Of a stretch of 42,715 nt of DNA, positions 16,768 through 24,352 are shown in pieces. Where the stretch lies: the NCBI GenBank assembly GCA_021787335.1, contig JAJYMC010000007.1:1-42715 (forward strand), read 5' to 3'. This DNA is from Bacillota bacterium (GTDB taxonomy: Bacteria > Bacillota > Sulfobacillia > JAJYWN01 > JAJZPE01). How positions within the stretch are numbered: position 1 is the first letter of the stretch; each line of letters opens with the position of its first letter. A program made the position numbers and the translations under genes. Under the pieces are notes generated by a model, which saw only the letters and a program-made list of their open reading frames with translations, had not been told where the DNA came from and did not search any database.

Positions 16768-18056
16768 CGCGATGTCCCCATTTCGCCGTCCTCCATGCGG
16801 AAGACGTTCAGGGCCACGCTGCCGCCGATATCCGCGGCGCCGTCGGCGATGGCCGCCCGCACGGCGCCCTCGTCGGCGGGGCGGGTGACAAGGACGAACT
16901 CGTAGCCGGAGGTGTCGGCGCTCTTGCGGGTGACCGAGGCCAGGGCCACGCTTCGGGCCGCGAAAGCGGCGGTGAGCCGCTCCAGCGCCCCGTGGCCGTC
17001 CGGCAATCGGACGCGAGCGTAGAACGGGGCGGGGCGGCCGTCTCCGGCCACCACCGGTCGGCTGGTGAAGCAGGTGCACTGGGACTTGTCCGGCCGGTTC
17101 CGCAGCCGGACGATCTCCATGATGTCGCCCACGACGGCGCTGGCCGTGGCCCCGCGCCCGGCGCCGGGTCCGCTGAAGACCACCCGGCCGACCGGCTGGC
17201 CCCTGACCAGCACGGCGTTGTCGGGTCCGTTGACCGCCGCCAGCGGGTGGTCCTTGGGGAGCATGACCGGGGCGACGACGACCCGCACCGCGCCGTTCTC
17301 GCGCCGGGCCGTGGCCACCAACTTGATGACCCGACCGAGTTCGGTCGCGTAGCGAGTGTCGGCGGCGCGGACCGAGCGAATGCCGGCCGTGCTCACCTGG
17401 GCCGGGGTGACCCGCGTGTTGAAGGCGATGGAGGCCAGGATGGCCAGCTTGCGCGCGGCGTCCAGGCCGTCGACGTCGGCCGACGGGTCGGCCTCGGCAT
17501 AGCCCCTGGCCTGGGCCTCGCCGAGGACCTCGGCGAAGTCCTGCCCTCTGACTGTCATCTCGGTCAGGATGAAGTTGGTCGTCCCGTTGATGACCGCGCT
17601 GACCTCATCGATCTCGTTGGCGGCCAGGCAGTGCTTGAGCGGGGCGATGATCGGGATGCCGCCCCCGACGCTGCCCTCGAAGAGCAGGTGGCAGCGGTGG
17701 ATCATGGCCGCCTCGAACAGCTCTTGCCCGTGGGCCGAGACGACCTCCTTGTTGGCCGTGACCACATGCTTGCCTCGACGCAGGGCCTTTTTGAGCAAGG
17801 ACAGGGCCGGCTCCTCGCCGCCCATGGCCTCGACGACGATGCTGATGCTCTTGTCGCCCAGGATCTCCTCGGGGTCGGTGGTCAGGCGGGGCGTCGCCCC
17901 GTTCAGGGCGCGCGCCTTGGCCGGGTCGCGAACCAGCGCCGCGGCCACCTCGATGCCTTCGCCCGCCCGGCGGGCGATATCTTCCTGGTGCTGGGCGAGG
18001 AGTTCGGCGACGCCGCCGCCGACCGTGCCCAGCCCCATCAGAGCTACCCTGACCAT
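16764..18056 (-). CDS. hom: Homoserine dehydrogenase
   Basis: This 430-aa enzyme reduces aspartate semialdehyde to homoserine with NAD(P)H. The N-terminal Rossmann motif is LMGLGTVGGGV. The catalytic domain contains EGSVGGGIPII and DPSADVDGLDAARKLAIL, with the conserved Asp and Lys. A C-terminal ACT domain (about 355-425, YARVRLPDGHGALERLT) is expected to bind threonine. It lies 12 nt after the ACT-regulator gene and overlaps lysC by 4 nt. The ACT-hom-lysC order makes a compact threonine/methionine branch operon. No thrB or thrC is visible. Confidence 0.95.
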   Translation of the reverse strand: MVRVALMGLGTVGGGVAELLAQHQEDIARRAGEGIEVAAALVRDPAKARALNGATPRLTTDPEEILGDKSISIVVEAMGGEEPALSLLKKALRRGKHVVTANKEVVSAHGQELFEAAMIHRCHLLFEGSVGGGIPIIAPLKHCLAANEIDEVSAVINGTTNFILTEMTVRGQDFAEVLGEAQARGYAEADPSADVDGLDAARKLAILASIAFNTRVTPAQVSTAGIRSVRAADTRYATELGRVIKLVATARRENGAVRVVVAPVMLPKDHPLAAVNGPDNAVLVRGQPVGRVVFSGPGAGRGATASAVVGDIMEIVRLRNRPDKSQCTCFTSRPVVAGDGRPAPFYARVRLPDGHGALERLTAAFAARSVALASVTRKSADTSGYEFVLVTRPADEGAVRAAIADGAADIGGSVALNVFRMEDGEMGTSR

Positions 18057-18068
18057 GCCGCTCTACCC

Positions 18069-18518
18069 CTATTCCTGGGCCAGAATCCGAACCTGCTGCA
18101 CGCCGCGGCCCGCCGCGAGCCTGTCGACCAGCGCCTCCATGCCCGCCCGCATCTTGACGGTGCGGACGGAGACGGAGACATTCGCCGTCCCGTCGGCCGG
18201 GAGGTCCTGGTTGATGGTCAGGACGTTGCCGCCCGCCCGGGCGATGAGTTCGAGGACGCCGGACAGCACGCCGGGCTTGTCCACGAGGACCAGACCGATG
18301 GTCACCGTCTTGCCGCGGCTCTTCTCATGGAACGGGAAGATGCTGTCCCGATACTTATAGAAGACGCTCCGGCTCATGCCGACCCGCCGGACGGCCTCGT
18401 TGACGGTGGCCGCCTTCTGCTGTTGCAGCAGCTCCTTGGCCTCGACCGTTTTCCGCAGGCTGTCCGTGAGGGCGCCGGCCTTGATGACGTATAGGTTGGC
18501 GTTGGAATCCCTGTCCAT
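18069..18518 (-). CDS. ACT domain protein, UPF0735/PheB family
   Basis: This 149-aa protein has an N-terminal helix-turn-helix-like segment (NEAVRRVGMSRSVFYKYRDS, about 38-57) that resembles DNA-binding domains. It is followed by an ACT domain (TIGLVLVDKPGVLSGVLELI). Proteins of this family often precede hom in Firmicutes and are thought to sense an amino acid. Start 18518 follows ggaggaaggccc. An inverted repeat overlaps the promoter just upstream, so autoregulation is possible. The annotation chorismate-mutase-like PheB is historical and not supported by active-site residues here. Confidence 0.88.
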   Translation of the reverse strand: MDRDSNANLYVIKAGALTDSLRKTVEAKELLQQQKAATVNEAVRRVGMSRSVFYKYRDSIFPFHEKSRGKTVTIGLVLVDKPGVLSGVLELIARAGGNVLTINQDLPADGTANVSVSVRTVKMRAGMEALVDRLAAGRGVQQVRILAQE

Positions 18519-18549
18519 GGGCCTTCCTCCACACGGAATGGACGTTTGT

Positions 18550-18575
18550 CCGTATATGACAGACATTATATACGG
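18550..18575. repeat. Inverted repeat overlapping the ACT-hom-lysC promoter
   Basis: Arms ccgtatat (18550-18557) and atatacgg (18568-18575) are exact reverse complements separated by 10 nt. On the - strand the second element overlaps the -10 hexamer, and the other arm lies at about the transcription start. It is therefore placed as an operator for a dimeric regulator; the HTH-ACT protein encoded next is a candidate. Confidence 0.6.
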
Positions 18576-18593
18576 AAGCAGGGCAATCCGCAA
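18565..18593 (-). promoter_or_regulatory. Sigma-A-type promoter of the ACT-hom-lysC operon
   Basis: On the - strand, TTGCGG (18593-18588) and a consensus TATAAT (18570-18565) are separated by exactly 17 nt. Transcription would begin near 18558, leaving a leader of about 40 nt before the ACT gene. That is too short for a riboswitch or T-box. Confidence 0.7.
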
Positions 18594-19078
18594 GGGCAGC
18601 GGTGAAAATGACAACCCGGCTGCCTTGGCGGGCTGGGCCGGAGGCTGTGCGGTCGCCTGGACATCATCCCCTTCTGACGACCTCGCGTTTCGACGACGAC
18701 GTCGTCGTGACATCTGCCTACGCTCAAGGGTATCAGATCTGGTGGGCGACCGCGGCGGGGCAGGGGGATGGCCTCAGCCAGTGGCCGTGTGCGCCCAGTT
18801 GACCGGTCGAGTATTCGACGTGCCATTGACGAGGGCCATCCCCTTGTTGTTGGGAGGACCCTCCTTGATTGTGGGGTCCACTTATGTGTCTGCGTGAGAA
18901 CACAATCGTTACCAAAGTTGGCAACGCATTGCCCTCGTGCAGGAAGATTCGCTCGATAGGCCAAGGCCGGTGGAAGTCCGCGTACCTGCGGTTAGAAGAG
19001 AACGCAAACCTTTGTCGAAATACCCATTGAGGTATCTCGTCGCTGTCTGAATCCGACTCTAGAAAGAAGGAAGATAAA
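18594..19078. other. Non-coding stretch between the hom operon and the lipoprotein gene
   Basis: About 485 nt with no credible gene. It holds an imperfect hairpin (18591-18600 with 18619-18627) and the 16-nt palindrome listed separately. It also marks a shift to less GC-rich sequence that continues to about 21.4 kb. No clear promoter for the + strand gene could be fixed. Confidence 0.5.
18693..18708. repeat. Perfect 16-nt palindrome
   Basis: The sequence acgacgacgtcgtcgt is fully self-complementary. It lies about 110 nt upstream of the ACT-hom-lysC promoter, in non-coding DNA. It could be a protein-binding site or a chance product of the triplet repeat cga/tcg. Confidence 0.4.
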
Positions 19079-20380
19079 GTGACCCGCTCATCCTCTAGGC
19101 GACACAAGAGCTGGCTAGGGCCACTATCCGCAAAGGTCATCGCTCGTGCAGCTTTTGTCCCTGTAGTTATTGCCTTAAGCGTGCTCCATGGGTGTAGCAC
19201 TCGAGCCGGCACGGGCATGACCTGGCTCGCCGGAAAGGACTTCTCTCTGAAATCGCAGGCTCCGCTCATCGGCATCGATGGTCACAAGCGGGTATTGTAC
19301 ATCGCGGTGGGCGACCAAAGCGCGATGCTTATAGGCGCTGACTATCGAAGCGGTAAAATCCTCTGGACTCGAGACATGGGCGCGGAGTTGAAGGCGGCAA
19401 GACCTACTACGTCTGGGGTTGGGTACATTTCGGATCTGATACCTGCGTTCGATTCCGGTGTGCTGGCGGTGGATTCCGGTTCCCAGCTGATTATGAGCTT
19501 CGACAGTCGTGGACGCTTGAGAGCCGTTCGGGATTATAGCGTTGCTGCGCCGGCAGTGAGTTCCACCTCTGCGGCTCTTCACTATGCCGGCCCGAATGTG
19601 GGCCAGGTCATTGCCTTTGACGACGAGGGAATCGTTCGGTGGAAACAGGCAAGTGAGCCGAGGCTCGGCATTCCAAGAATTGCGGCCCTCGGCACCACGG
19701 TCCTGGCAAGTTGGCAGTCCGGGGATACCATAGACGCTTATGACCGCACAGACGGGGACCATAAGTGGACTCTGGGCTTCCCCGGGATGACAGAAATCAT
19801 GATCAGCAGAATGAATAATTCGTCCGCACTGGTCACTTATGAGCATGACGTAAAGGCCCGGTCTGTTAACGACATGGCCACGCCTGAATGGTTCTGGCGA
19901 GTCTTCGACGTAAGCGCAGTCGACGACCGTGGGTCCATTCTATGGAAGGTTCAACTGCCACAAAGGCACAGCGAGATACTTTCAGCGGTGGACGAGGTAA
20001 GCCGAAGGATCATTGTCGTCGGAACGCGCCCTGGCCCGATTGGCTCAGTCGAACCCATCTACCACTTCTACTTCATCTCTTTTGATGGCAAGGTGCTCTC
20101 CGAAGGAGACATCCCCATTGGCCCGAGTTCGCTCTCTTCGATTGCCACGGACAAGACGCAGTTCACCTTCGGTAGCCAACAGGGAACCTTGACATCAATC
20201 AGGGAGGACGGCAGCGTAGCCTGGAGCCTCGACTTCTCCGAGGAGCTCGGCACCAAGGTGGAGAGTGTACGGGTGCACGAGGTGGTGGACGGAGAAGCTA
20301 TTGTTGTTGTCAATAACGGGCCCGGATTCTGTGTCGGACGCGTTAACCTGCAGAGAGCTACAAGCAGTTCCGAAAAATAA
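19079..20380 (+). CDS. Predicted lipoprotein with PQQ-like beta-propeller repeats
   Basis: This is a 433-aa protein from a GTG start behind agaaggaagataaa. The N-terminus is basic, then hydrophobic (about 20-38), and ends in SVLHGC, a plausible lipobox with Cys near residue 39. The rest has repeated short beta segments of the PQQ/Trp-docking kind: GADYRSGKILWTRDMG, FDDEGIVRWKQAS, YDRTDGDHKWTLGF, VDDRGSILWKVQLP and IREDGSVAWSLDF. That implies a propeller exposed outside the cell. No cofactor-binding residues are evident, so an enzymatic PQQ role is not implied. Codon use is less GC-rich than in neighbouring genes, suggesting acquired DNA. Confidence 0.72.
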   Translation: MTRSSSRRHKSWLGPLSAKVIARAAFVPVVIALSVLHGCSTRAGTGMTWLAGKDFSLKSQAPLIGIDGHKRVLYIAVGDQSAMLIGADYRSGKILWTRDMGAELKAARPTTSGVGYISDLIPAFDSGVLAVDSGSQLIMSFDSRGRLRAVRDYSVAAPAVSSTSAALHYAGPNVGQVIAFDDEGIVRWKQASEPRLGIPRIAALGTTVLASWQSGDTIDAYDRTDGDHKWTLGFPGMTEIMISRMNNSSALVTYEHDVKARSVNDMATPEWFWRVFDVSAVDDRGSILWKVQLPQRHSEILSAVDEVSRRIIVVGTRPGPIGSVEPIYHFYFISFDGKVLSEGDIPIGPSSLSSIATDKTQFTFGSQQGTLTSIREDGSVAWSLDFSEELGTKVESVRVHEVVDGEAIVVVNNGPGFCVGRVNLQRATSSSEK

Positions 20381-20471
20381 CAAATCTTCATTTCTCCTCT
20401 CAGATTCGACAAAATCTGACTCCTAACTCTGGTAAGATTTAGGTAGTCTGAATCACGGGGGAGGTTGGCAT

Positions 20472-21277
20472 ATGCACCGGAGAATCCTGACGGTCACGTT
20501 GGTCCTGGTGTTCCTTCTCCGATGTCCGCAGTGGTTTCGGCTGCACCTTCTACCTACTACTGTCAGAACGCAGCTGATGGTTGGGTAACTACCGGGTACG
20601 AGTGGTATAGGAACTGGACTAGTGTCCCCGATGTAGTAAATGCATACAGCAACATAGGTCCCAGCGGCTGCGCTATAACGTCGGCGGCCATGGTCCTATA
20701 TCCACTCTATAACTACTACGATCGGTTCCCAGATCCCAGATACGGGAATAGCGATGCTGCTCATGCCGCAGATCCATATAGCATGTACAAGGTGAACGGA
20801 AACAGCGTGTGGGCTGACTGGACCCACATGGCTGCGGCGTATGGGAAGGGCGCCTACCAGGCTGCTAATGTGCCGTCCATGACTGATGACGAGAAGGCGA
20901 ATACACTTAAGAGCGAACTTAACCAAGGTCGGTATCCGATCGTTCACGTCCCCGCCGGACACTACTTCGTCATCGTCAGTTACAGTCCACTTCCCGGCGG
21001 CGTTGCCCCAGCGGCGGAAACCACGACGCCAGATGTTAAATGGGAACCGGCGACACCCGTAACTCCTGCGGACATTTCCCCGATGGACACCTCCGTAAAA
21101 TCCAAGGACAAGGGCAGCATAAGTCCACAGATTATACCCAGTGGATACGACGGTGCTTTCATCATCTATGATCCGTACATAACCTCCAGCGGCTTAGGTG
21201 GCCCCAACAGAAGGTTCTACGATAACATCAAGGGAGCGTCTTTCAGCTCTATTGACCAGATCATCGTCATACGGTAG
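20472..21277 (+). pseudogene. Secreted C39-like papain-fold protein, frameshifted in the signal peptide
   Basis: The ideal start is ATG 20472, behind gggggaggttggcat. It encodes a classical signal peptide, MHRRILTVTLVLVFLL, but that frame ends at TAA 20586. The mature protein continues in a neighbouring frame from about 20520 (MSAVVSAAPSTYYC) to 21277. Adding one base in 20510-20522 would join them and place an A-x-A cleavage site correctly. The mature part carries a C39-like cysteine-peptidase core: the GPSGCAITSAAMVL nucleophile, the GHYFVIVSY histidine and a later YDPYI. The only in-frame start without the shift, TTG 20465, has no spacing from the ribosome-binding site. Either a real mutation or a sequence error. 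Confidence 0.7.
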
Positions 21278-21341
21278 CGGTCATTACTAAGGCCCTCCTC
21301 TTTTAGGGGAAACCGCTTAACGCCACGACATCCCTGCAATT

Positions 21342-21370
21342 AACCCCGTGGGTTCACCCACGGGGTTTTC
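21342..21370 (+). terminator. Terminator after the C39-like gene
   Basis: A perfect 11-bp stem, aaccccgtggg/cccacggggtt (21342-21352, 21357-21367), with loop ttca, runs into ttttc. It closes the less GC-rich island. Confidence 0.85.
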
Positions 21371-21561
21371 TATGTCAGTTCCCGCGCGCCGCGCCTGGCG
21401 CCGGGTATAGGCAGTATCGTGACGACGAACCCGAGGGCGGCTGCATCCCACATGAACCCCACATCGTCGCGCCGGTTTATTTTGTCTGGCCGTCAGGGAT
21501 ACTAGCTTTGCCGCCGCCGCGAGGACGGACTTTGACCAGCTAGCGAGGAGGTTGTGGCCTG

Positions 21562-22014
21562 ATGGACGAGATCAAGAAACGCGTTTCTTATCTGGAGGGT
21601 CTGGCCGAGGGACTTCAGGTCGCCGAGAACAGCACGGAAGGCAAGGTGCTCCAGGGTGTCATCGACGTCCTACAGGCCATGGTCGAAGAGGTCGAGACGA
21701 TAAAGGACGAACAGGAGAGCTTCGGGGAGTACCTCGAGGTCGTCGATGAGGATCTGTCCAACCTGGAGGACGACTATTACTTCGAAGCCGGCGAGGACGA
21801 GTTCATCGAGGCGGTCTGTCCCAACTGCGGGGAGACGGTCCTCTTCGAGCAGGCCCTGGCCGAGGAGGACGACATGGACGTCGAGATAACCTGCCCGAAC
21901 TGCGGTCAGCTCGTCTACTCCAATGACCAGGGTCAGCTGGACATCACCTCAGGCGATGACGAGCTGGTCGACGACGACACTGAGGAGTGGGCGGAGCTGG
22001 AGCCGCAGGAATAG
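21562..22014 (+). CDS. CD1247 N-terminal-domain protein with two zinc-ribbon knuckles
   Basis: This is an acidic protein of 150 aa. The N-terminal half (1-75) is helical and probably coiled coil (RVSYLEGLAEGLQVAENS, then VIDVLQAMVEEVETIKDEQ). The C-terminal half has two CPNCG knuckles (about residues 90-93 and 112-115) able to bind one zinc. Proteins of this kind regularly precede spoIIIAA in Clostridia, but their function is not established. The ATG follows gcgaggaggttgtggcctg. A long hairpin separates it from spoIIIAA. Confidence 0.82.
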   Translation: MDEIKKRVSYLEGLAEGLQVAENSTEGKVLQGVIDVLQAMVEEVETIKDEQESFGEYLEVVDEDLSNLEDDYYFEAGEDEFIEAVCPNCGETVLFEQALAEEDDMDVEITCPNCGQLVYSNDQGQLDITSGDDELVDDDTEEWAELEPQE

Positions 22015-22070
22015 CGGCCGGTCGGCCGGACGACTGCCCGAACTTCGAATCCAATAGGTCTTGAAGACAG

Positions 22071-22100
22071 GGAAGGCCCGCCAGGGATGGCGGGCCTTCC
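22071..22100 (+). terminator. Long hairpin between the CD1247 gene and spoIIIAA
   Basis: A perfect 13-bp stem, ggaaggcccgcca/tggcgggccttcc, has a 4-nt loop. It is followed by agctta, so the T-tract is poor. It probably terminates the upstream transcript and insulates the sporulation operon. Confidence 0.65.
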
Positions 22101-22109
22101 AGCTTATAG

Positions 22110-22138
22110 GCATAAACCTCCGACGCAGAGCATATCTT
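22110..22138 (+). promoter_or_regulatory. Candidate sigma-E promoter for spoIIIA
   Basis: GCATAAA (22110-22116) and GCATATCTT (22130-22138) match the sigma-E pattern of an ATA-containing -35 and a CATAnnnT-type -10, with 16 nt between ATA and CATA. Transcription would start about 25-30 nt before the spoIIIAA start. The spoIIIA operon is sigma-E dependent in B. subtilis. The match is good but not perfect. Confidence 0.5.
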
Positions 22139-22172
22139 CGCCACAGACTCAGTGGGACAGGGGGAGAGACCG

Positions 22173-23171
22173 GTGGCCGTGGGCATCGCCCTTTCCAGCG
22201 ACCCGACGATGACCCGGCAAGTGCTCCCGTTGCTGGCCGATCAGCTCCGTTCGGCCCTGTCCTCGCTGCCCGCGGAGGTCCTCGGCGAGGTCGAGGAGAT
22301 CCGGGTGCGCCTGGGGCGGCCCCTCCACGTCGTGACCACGGCCGGCGAGGTCTTCCTCCCGGACGCGGTGGTCTCGGCGAGCCTCTTCCGGGCGACCCTG
22401 GAGCTGGTCACCGGCAGTTCACTCTATGCCCTCGAAGAGGAACTCAGAAACGGCTACATCACGCTGCCCGGCGGGCACCGGGTCGGCCTCGCCGGCCGGG
22501 CCGTCCTCGATGACGGGCGGGTGCGGACGCTCAAACACCTGAGCGGCCTGAACATCCGCGTCTCGCGGGAGTTCCCGGGGGCCGCGGCCGGCATCATCGA
22601 AGCCATCTGGCCGCGCGGCGCCGCCCGGCCATACAGTACGCTCATCGTCTCGCCGCCGCGGGGCGGCAAGACCACGGTCCTCCGCGACCTGGCCCGCCGG
22701 CTGAGCCACGGCGAGCCCGGGCGTCCGGGGCTGAAGGTCGTCATCGTCGACGAACGGTCCGAGATCGCCGGATGCTTCGAGGGCGTGCCGCAGAAGGACG
22801 TCGGCCCTCGCACCGACGTCCTCGATGCCTGCCCCAAGGCTGCCGGGATGATGATGGCCCTGCGGTCGCTGGGTCCCGAGGTCCTGGTGGCCGACGAGGT
22901 CGGCCGGCCCGAGGACGCGGTGGCCGTCAACGAGGCGCTGAACGCGGGCGTGACGGTCATCTCGTCGGTCCACGGGTCGAGCCTCGAGGAGATCGCCCGT
23001 CGCCCGGCCGTCCGCGACATCGTCGCGGGCGGGGCCTTCGGCCGCTACGTCTTCCTGACCAGGTGCCCGTCGCCGGGGACGGTCGCCGCCGTGCTGGACG
23101 CAACCGGCCGGCTGCTGCCAGGCTGGACGCCATCGCCAGACTGGACGCCATCGCCCGAGGCCGCCTCATGA
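22173..23171 (+). CDS. spoIIIAA: Stage III sporulation ATPase SpoIIIAA
   Basis: This 332-aa cytosolic ATPase of the mother cell belongs to the secretion-ATPase family and powers the SpoIIIA-SpoIIQ channel. Walker A is PPRGGKTTVLRDLA and the Walker B region is VLVADEVGRPEDA. An N-terminal segment, EEIRVRLGRPL, and LNIRVSREFPG are family hallmarks. GTG 22173 is chosen for the gggggagag site; GTG 22152 is a longer alternative. The C-terminus carries an 18-nt-period direct repeat (ctggacgccatcgcc at 23123 and 23141) giving WTPSP twice. The stop overlaps spoIIIAB (ATGA). Confidence 0.95.
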   Translation: MAVGIALSSDPTMTRQVLPLLADQLRSALSSLPAEVLGEVEEIRVRLGRPLHVVTTAGEVFLPDAVVSASLFRATLELVTGSSLYALEEELRNGYITLPGGHRVGLAGRAVLDDGRVRTLKHLSGLNIRVSREFPGAAAGIIEAIWPRGAARPYSTLIVSPPRGGKTTVLRDLARRLSHGEPGRPGLKVVIVDERSEIAGCFEGVPQKDVGPRTDVLDACPKAAGMMMALRSLGPEVLVADEVGRPEDAVAVNEALNAGVTVISSVHGSSLEEIARRPAVRDIVAGGAFGRYVFLTRCPSPGTVAAVLDATGRLLPGWTPSPDWTPSPEAAS

Positions 23172-23692
23172 TCGCCCTGAAGATCGCCGGGGGTCTCCTG
23201 GTCATCGCCGCCTCGTCGGCCCTGGGCCTCCTCCTGGCCGCCAACTTCGAACGACGGCCGCGGGAACTGAACGAACTCATCACCGCCCTGGGGCTCTTGG
23301 AGACGGAGATGACCTATGCCGCGACGCCCCTGGCTGAGGCCTTCGCGAGCATCGCCGCCCGGGCCGGCCATCCGGCGCGGGACCTCCTGACCGAAACGAG
23401 GCGCCGCCTGACCAGCGGGGAGGGGGCCACCGCCAGCGCCTGTTGGGCCGAGGCCGTCGCCGCGGTGTGGGAGCGAAGCGCCCTCGGACCAGGCGACCGC
23501 GACACCCTCCTCGACTTCGGGGCCTCGTTGGGCGCCTCGGACCGCGAGGACCAGGTCAAGCACATCCGCCTGGCCGTCGAGCGCCTGCGCTTGGGGGAGA
23601 CGGAGGCCCGCGCGGACGCGGCCCGCCTGGGGCGGCTGTGGAAGAACCTCGGCTTCCTCGGTGGCGTGATGGTGGTCATCGTCTTGATCTGA
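23168..23692 (+). CDS. spoIIIAB: Stage III sporulation protein SpoIIIAB
   Basis: This is a 174-aa protein. It has an N-terminal membrane helix (IAGGLLVIAASSALGLLLA), an all-helical cytosolic domain resembling type II secretion GspF (ELNELITALGLLETEMTYA, then TLLDFGASLGASDREDQ), and a C-terminal hydrophobic segment, LGFLGGVMVVIVLI. It probably connects the ATPase to the membrane channel. ATG overlaps the spoIIIAA stop. Confidence 0.94.
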   Translation: MIALKIAGGLLVIAASSALGLLLAANFERRPRELNELITALGLLETEMTYAATPLAEAFASIAARAGHPARDLLTETRRRLTSGEGATASACWAEAVAAVWERSALGPGDRDTLLDFGASLGASDREDQVKHIRLAVERLRLGETEARADAARLGRLWKNLGFLGGVMVVIVLI

Positions 23693-23752
23693 CCTCGTCA
23701 GGGCCGCCCGCGCGCCTCGGGCCGCGGGCCAGCCGGGAAGGGAAGTGCCGCC

Positions 23753-23947
23753 GTGAACATCGACCTCATCTTCAAGATCGCCGGCATCGGGATCATCGTC
23801 GCCGTCCTCTACAACGTCCTCGAGCAGGCGGGGAAGAAGGAGGCGGGCTTCGCCGTGACCCTCGTCGGGGTCATCGTCATCTTCCTCATGGTCATCCAGC
23901 TGGTTGCCGACTTCTTCAATGCCGTGAGGACGATGTTCCAGCTATGA
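23753..23947 (+). CDS. spoIIIAC: Stage III sporulation protein SpoIIIAC
   Basis: This 64-aa membrane protein has two hydrophobic helices around a charged loop (EQAGKKEAG). It opens with NIDLIFKIAGIGIIVAVL, matching SpoIIIAC in size and pattern. GTG start after gggaagggaagtgccgcc. It is related in sequence to the N-terminal part of SpoIIIAD and is part of the mother-cell membrane platform. Confidence 0.93.
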   Translation: MNIDLIFKIAGIGIIVAVLYNVLEQAGKKEAGFAVTLVGVIVIFLMVIQLVADFFNAVRTMFQL

Positions 23948-23965
23948 CGCCGGGGGTGGGCTTCT

Positions 23966-24352
23966 TTGGAGATCTTTCAGATCGTGGCCATCGCCATCGT
24001 CGGGGTCCTCGTCATCGCCGCGGTGCGACAGTTCCGGGCCGACGTGGCCCTACCCCTGACCATGGTCGTCGCCCTCACGATCTTCGCCCTCTTGCTGGAC
24101 CGGCTGGGGCTGGTCTTCGCGACTCTGCGCGACCTGGCCTCGCGGGCCGACCTGAACTTCCTGTACCTGGACACCGTGCTGAAGATAATCGGCATCGCCT
24201 ACGTGGCCGAATTCGGGGCGCAGGTCTGCCGCGACGCCCAGGAGTCGGCCGTGGCGGCCAAGGTGGAACTGGCGGGGAAGGTCCTGATCATGGTCCTGGC
24301 CGTGCCCATCGTCGTCGCCATCCTCGAGGTCATCTTGCAGCTCTTGCCCTGA
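23966..24352 (+). CDS. spoIIIAD: Stage III sporulation protein SpoIIIAD
   Basis: This is a 128-aa protein with about four hydrophobic segments. LKIIGIAYVAEFGAQVCRDA is the family hallmark. TTG start; no other start fits the length. The stop TGA at 24350 overlaps the most plausible start region of spoIIIAE. Confidence 0.93.
   Translation: MEIFQIVAIAIVGVLVIAAVRQFRADVALPLTMVVALTIFALLLDRLGLVFATLRDLASRADLNFLYLDTVLKIIGIAYVAEFGAQVCRDAQESAVAAKVELAGKVLIMVLAVPIVVAILEVILQLLP

Noticed and set aside
18768-18959. Small + strand ORF (63 codons) in the non-coding stretch before the lipoprotein gene
   Set aside because: No ribosome-binding site, no recognisable motif, and an equally long frame on the other strand.
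23123-23155. Short tandem repeat at the spoIIIAA 3' end as a CRISPR-like or regulatory repeat
   Set aside because: Only two copies of 15 nt in frame within coding sequence; a simple local duplication.
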